DNA from: Rhabdornis inornatus
Taxonomy: Eukaryota > Chordata > Aves > Passeriformes > Rhabdornithidae
DNA length: 64,000 nt
Direction of reading: 5' to 3'
NCBI GenBank assembly: GCA_013397075.1
Contig: VWZS01005903.1
Span: forward strand, 1 to 64,000
In this document: piece by piece, positions 61,501 to 64,000 of the stretch
Layout: every line of letters begins with the position of its first letter
Numbering within the stretch: the first letter of the stretch is position 1
Translations under genes and position numbers: made by a program
The notes under the pieces: generated by a model
What the model saw: the letters and a program-made list of their open reading frames with translations, nothing else
Told to the model about the DNA's origin: nothing
The model's database searches: none

Positions 61501-62670
61501 GGGTCACCAAATACTTTTAATGCCTGTAGATCTTATATTCACTAAAGAAATGGACCTATTAACAAATAAATAGTCATATTTTCCTTTTAGCTCTTGTGGC
61601 ACATTCACCATTGTTGGTGTGCAGCAGCTCAACAGTGGCCTCCAGCAGCTCTGCTGTCTTGGTTTTACAGGAGCTGGGAACAGTTTCCTTCCTAGCCTGT
61701 CTGTGAAAAGCAGTGGCTTCTCTCAGCTCCAGTGTTTGAGCATCACTTTGTCTACAGTCACTCAGTCAGTCCTGGACAGGCACTTCTGTCTTTCAGCACA
61801 GGAGCAGAGTTGCTGAATGAGGTAGAGAAGATGAGACAGGTGACTAGTCCCAGCCTGGTGAGGAATCAGCCTGGGCTTCAGTTTGTGCTCTTTACAGGTG
61901 TTTTATAAGAGGCAAAATAAAATTATTATTTTATTTTGTAGACAGAACAGCAGCAATGAAGTTCAAACAACTCAACCTGATATTCTCATTAAGATCTCAC
62001 AGTGTACTTACAAACCTCTGAGCTGGTCTTGCCTATGGCAGTTTTGCCAGATGGCTGGACATGTAGCCAAATACCCCTGTAATTGAAATATTTTAGGACA
62101 TTGCTAATGTGGATTGGTTTCTGTAACTTTCTTAAGCTTTCCCAGCTTGGCTAGTTGGACTCTTACAGCACTTGAGTGCACTGCTGGCTCGGAGCCTGGG
62201 ATTAGACAAGCCATGTGTTCCTGCTCCAGCGGGTGAGATGTTCTTAAGGCTGAGGAATTTAGGTTGCACTAGTGTTTAACTAGATGACAGTACTGTCAAC
62301 AAGAATAGAGTCCGCTATCAGTCTTCCATTGCTGGATTAGACAAAATCCAGCAGATACAGCTCCTGAGTACAGAATGGAGACATTTGTGATGGTTTATTT
62401 AAAAAAAAAAATCCTTGTGTGTTTTTCTCCTGATCACGAACTTACAGTGTAAGAAAAACATTAAATGAGTATAATTGAGTGTATATATAATGGAATGTAT
62501 TTAATTTACTGTCTCCTTTTTTTAAAAAGCCTAGGAGCTCTGACTGGTGTTGCTCTTGCAGGATGTGCCTGGTGCGGCTGAAGCAGGAGGGCCGCACAGG
62601 GAAGTACATGTGCCGCTACATTGTTCACTGCATGTGGGAGGATGTGGAACAGCGTGGGAAGGTGATGGGG
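37518..62670 (+). CDS. UQCC1: Ubiquinol-cytochrome c reductase complex assembly factor 1, 5' part (7 coding exons)
   Basis: UQCC1 is the animal counterpart of yeast Cbp3. It is a mitochondrial chaperone that works with UQCC2 in synthesis and stability of cytochrome b and thus in assembly of respiratory complex III. Coding exons are 37518-37541, 41737-41841, 43160-43264, 48442-48549, 50811-50883, 56642-56699 and 62562-62670, all with GT-AG ends and fitting phases, for 194 codons. The first three exons give a basic, poorly conserved N-terminus with mitochondrial-targeting character (WIAGCSGLLQTATVPGRCRR). From exon 4 the conserved chaperone domain begins: EKVGAFTRIIEAMGFTGPLK, IKVAALRMYTCCVEKTDYEE, CQMPDTLNSWFL and MCLVRLKQEGRTGKYMCRYI. 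All match human UQCC1 closely. The human protein is 299 residues, so roughly the last 90 are outside the window, after the intron that starts at 62671. The start codon is the first ATG in the CpG island, giving a short exon as in the human gene. Confidence 0.95.
37798..38245 (+). mobile_element. CR1 LINE 3' fragment in UQCC1 intron 1
   Basis: The order is typical of CR1: AGGAGCGGCTGAGATAGCTG, GCCTGGAGAAAAGGAGGCTC, GGGACAGGATGAGAGGAAAC, GGAATTTCTTCACTGAAAGG, then AACTCGATGACCTCAGGGGT, TTTTCCAACCTAA and a short tail. Confidence 0.88.
38405..38597 (+). mobile_element. CR1 LINE 3' fragment in UQCC1 intron 1
   Basis: This diverged CR1 3' end has GTGGAGTTACCGTCCCTGGA, GGATGTGGCACTTGGTGACA and GGGCTTTTCCAGCCCTAGTG. 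It is more degraded than the copy just upstream. Confidence 0.68.
41382..41640 (-). mobile_element. CR1 LINE fragment in UQCC1 intron 1
   Basis: On the plus strand it starts ATCATGGAATATCCTGAGCT, followed by GGAAGGGACCCATGAGGATC and TGGAGCTCTGGCAGCC. This is the reverse complement of a CR1 3' end of the subfamily with the ATATCC tail. It ends about 100 bases before coding exon 2. Confidence 0.82.
41737..41841 (+). CDS. UQCC1: UQCC1 coding exon 2
   Basis: This exon has 35 codons, phase 0. YQTGVTQWIAGCSGLL aligns with human NQTSISQWVPVCSRLI. The acceptor is TCGTTGCAG and the donor GTGAGA. Confidence 0.9.
41842..43159 (+). other. UQCC1 intron 2
   Basis: This is 1.3 kb of unique sequence with no recognised repeat. 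Confidence 0.75.
43160..43264 (+). CDS. UQCC1: UQCC1 coding exon 3
   Basis: This exon has 35 codons, phase 0. It ends NRSFYNMNK, comparable to human NRKYHTTRK, and has a CGG motif before it (FCGGLIHADG versus ACGGSEQIPG). Confidence 0.88.
44821..44888 (-). mobile_element. Remnant of an ERVL-type LTR (3' end)
   Basis: It begins TGTTGGGGTTTTAGCCCAGC and TGGCAACTAAGCACCACAC. This is the reverse complement of the terminal part of the avian ERVL LTR family also seen at 47242-47773. The rest is missing. Confidence 0.6.
45680..46213 (-). mobile_element. Solo LTR of an endogenous retrovirus
   Basis: The edges are inverted matches, TGAATCG at the left and CATGATTCA at the right (TGAATC...GATTCA). 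On the minus strand a GC-rich segment leads to GTGAATAAATATACCACTTT with AATAAA, then a U5-like end. Length is 534 bp. No clear target-site duplication was seen and there are no internal genes. Confidence 0.65.
46676..46735 (-). mobile_element. CR1 LINE terminal fragment
   Basis: ATCATAGAAACGTTTGTGTT, then GGAAGGGAC and GGTCATCTAGTCCAAAT, is the reverse complement of a CR1 3' end. It is only about 60 bases. Confidence 0.55.
47242..47773 (+). mobile_element. Solo ERVL-type LTR
   Basis: This closely resembles the common avian ERVL LTR. It begins TGTGCTGCTTTGGGCTGGGG and then CAGAGTTAATTTTCTTC, with GTGCTGGACACAGCGCTGAT, a TATA box in CATATAAAGC at about 47516, GATGGAGCCCTGCTGTCCTG, the poly(A) signal ATTAAACTGCCCTTATCTC at about 47677 and an end in TTAAGCCACAGCA. 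It is 532 bp, with TG...CA ends and no internal region. No target-site duplication was evident. Confidence 0.87.
48442..48549 (+). CDS. UQCC1: UQCC1 coding exon 4
   Basis: This exon has 36 codons, phase 0. EEKVGAFTRIIEAMGFTGPL is nearly identical to human, and KYSRW follows. Confidence 0.97.
48550..50810 (+). other. UQCC1 intron 4
   Basis: This is 2.3 kb of unique AT-rich sequence. I see nothing else in it. Confidence 0.75.
50811..50883 (+). CDS. UQCC1: UQCC1 coding exon 5
   Basis: This exon is 73 bases. KIKVAALRMYTCCVEKTDYE aligns with human KIKIAALRMYTSCVEKTDFE. It ends with one base of a split Arg codon at a GTAAGT donor. Confidence 0.97.
50884..56641 (+). other. UQCC1 intron 5
   Basis: This is a 5.8-kb intron. 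Several long ORFs occur, the longest 217 codons on the minus strand at 55619-56272, but none resembles a protein. No clear repeat is recognisable. Confidence 0.72.
56642..56699 (+). CDS. UQCC1: UQCC1 coding exon 6
   Basis: This exon is 58 bases. RCQMPDTLNSWFLVAQLHVW aligns with human RCQMPDTFNSWFLITLLHVW. The Trp codon is split TG|G with exon 7. Confidence 0.96.
56700..62561 (+). other. UQCC1 intron 6
   Basis: This is a 5.9-kb intron. A faint, old CR1-like stretch may lie near 59455-59570. Otherwise it is unique sequence. Confidence 0.7.
62562..62670 (+). CDS. UQCC1: UQCC1 coding exon 7, last in window
   Basis: This exon is 109 bases. MCLVRLKQEGRTGKYMCRYI and HCMWEDVEQRGKVMG match human UQCC1. 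It ends in phase 0 at GTAAGT. Confidence 0.96.
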
Positions 62671-64000
62671 GTAAGTCCTCTCTGGTGGTATTAATACTGA
62701 TGATTCCCATCTTTCAATGCTTTTCTGGATTTAAATATCTTAGAAAAGTGCCTGAGAATCAACCTGGTTGATTCCTTTACTAGCTTAAGCTGGTACCTGC
62801 AGCCCTCACTCCTGACCACTTATTCCCTCAGCTGCTCTATTGAGCCACTAACCTTGTTTCTGAAAGTGCATTGTGGCCTGGACAAAGGTACTGATTTGTC
62901 TGAAATTAATTACTTTCCTACATGATTTGCCATGTCATTGCAGAAATGGATGCTGCTACAACAGAATGGGGAGAAGGAATAAGCAGCTGGGGTAGGGAGG
63001 AACGTGACTCGTGCCAAATCTATAGCTACAACTTCAGTAATTCCAGCAGAGCTCTGAGTTTTCTCTGTATCTGAAGTGCTAAAAGGAAAGTTAATCAGCA
63101 AGGGTTTTTTGTCAAGTTCCTGCACATGACTATAAACTAGTCCTTAGTGTATTTTTAATTTTGGATTCTCAGTATCCTGGTATTTATCACAAAAAAAAAT
63201 CCTAGTTTTTGGGAATTCCATAGCTTTACTTCGTTACATGTTGCTTTTTAAGACAAGACATTCTGTTAATCTTCTTTTGAATTAAATCTAAATTTGCACA
63301 TCTGAGAATTTTTTGCTATCTTAATGTGCTTAGATAAATTTTAGTGTGGAAGTCTCCTCTTTCTGGTAAGGTAGTGTGAGTGAGCCTGACAAATCAGATG
63401 TAGTGGAGAAAAAGACTGAAGGAAAGAGCTTCTTTATTTTTGTCCTTATCCAATGCCTTCCATATCACACTGCTGGTTGATTCTGCTTTCTCTAGGAACT
63501 ATACACAGCTCAGATCTTTACTCTGGATGTAAATTTAAGGTTCTTCTTGGAAAGCAAAAAAAAACCCCAAAACAAAAACAAACCCCAGCCAAACATGTCA
63601 CCTTCCAAAGCATCTGAAAGTGTCTGTCTGATTCCATGGAGAAAATTAACAGAAAATCATTTGTCTGTTTATTTTGACCCTAATTTTGTCTTATATGAAC
63701 AAAGTGCTGGCTTGTAGTTTTCTGTGCAGGGTTGGAAGCAGCAGACAGCAAAGAGGAGCAAAGCTGGCTGTTTGCTGCCCTTCCAAGCAATGCAGGGCTC
63801 CAAAGTGAAGAGTGCTGCAGGTTAGGCGTGTATCGAGAGCTTTACAGTAAACCTTAGGGGGAAAAAAGATAGTGCTTACAGTCAGTTCTTTTTAAAGTGA
63901 TGTACAGGGTTCCCATTTATGCAAACTAAACTATTCTACTGCTCCACAAAATTCCCCAAAGTATAAAAATCCCATCAGTGTCTTTATATTTTCATCCAGT
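62671..64000 (+). other. UQCC1 intron 7 (continues past the right edge)
   Basis: This is intronic sequence after the exon 7 donor. I find no further match to the UQCC1 C-terminus before the window ends. Confidence 0.75.

Noticed and set aside
1..64000. tRNA, rRNA, CRISPR arrays, operons
   Set aside because: I looked for such signals and saw none; the window is vertebrate nuclear DNA where operons and CRISPR arrays are not expected.

Overview
This window is vertebrate nuclear DNA, almost certainly from a bird. It shows split genes with canonical GT-AG introns, CR1 LINE fragments in both orientations, and an ERVL-type LTR of the kind common in birds. I recognise three genes from their encoded proteins: CEP250 (minus strand), GDF5 (plus) and UQCC1 (plus). 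They are the same neighbours with the same relative orientations as on human chromosome 20q11.22, so this is a conserved syntenic block. The species cannot be fixed from sequence alone.

Layout. Positions 57-12299 carry the first 16 coding exons of CEP250 on the minus strand, about 774 codons of a long coiled-coil centrosomal protein; the gene continues past the left edge. Its start codon lies in a CpG island at about 12000-12620, interrupted by an 85-base N gap. About 4 kb of intergenic DNA follows. GDF5 then occupies 16635-19688 as two coding exons with a complete 500-residue product. A gap of about 17 kb (20550-37300) holds CR1 copies, LTR-derived sequence and a (ACATA)n array of about 570 bp, and no convincing gene. 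UQCC1 starts at 37518 in a second CpG island and runs off the right edge; seven coding exons (194 codons) are visible, ending at 62670, separated by long introns.

The genes do unrelated jobs: CEP250 links centrioles, GDF5 is a secreted BMP-family signal for joint and skeletal development, and UQCC1 is a mitochondrial complex III assembly factor. In mammals GDF5 enhancers are spread through flanking DNA and into UQCC1, which may explain why the block stays together.

The observations most worth a second look are: a 668-bp, more than 99% identical tandem duplication inside CEP250 that creates a fused exon with an in-frame stop; six perfect 18-bp repeats carrying a YY1-like motif just upstream of the UQCC1 start codon, next to paired ETS sites; an upstream ORF whose stop overlaps the GDF5 start codon (ATGA); and an N gap in the CEP250 promoter whose two edges are the same 17 bases. 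I found no undescribed gene system; this is mostly an ordinary avian locus with some local oddities.
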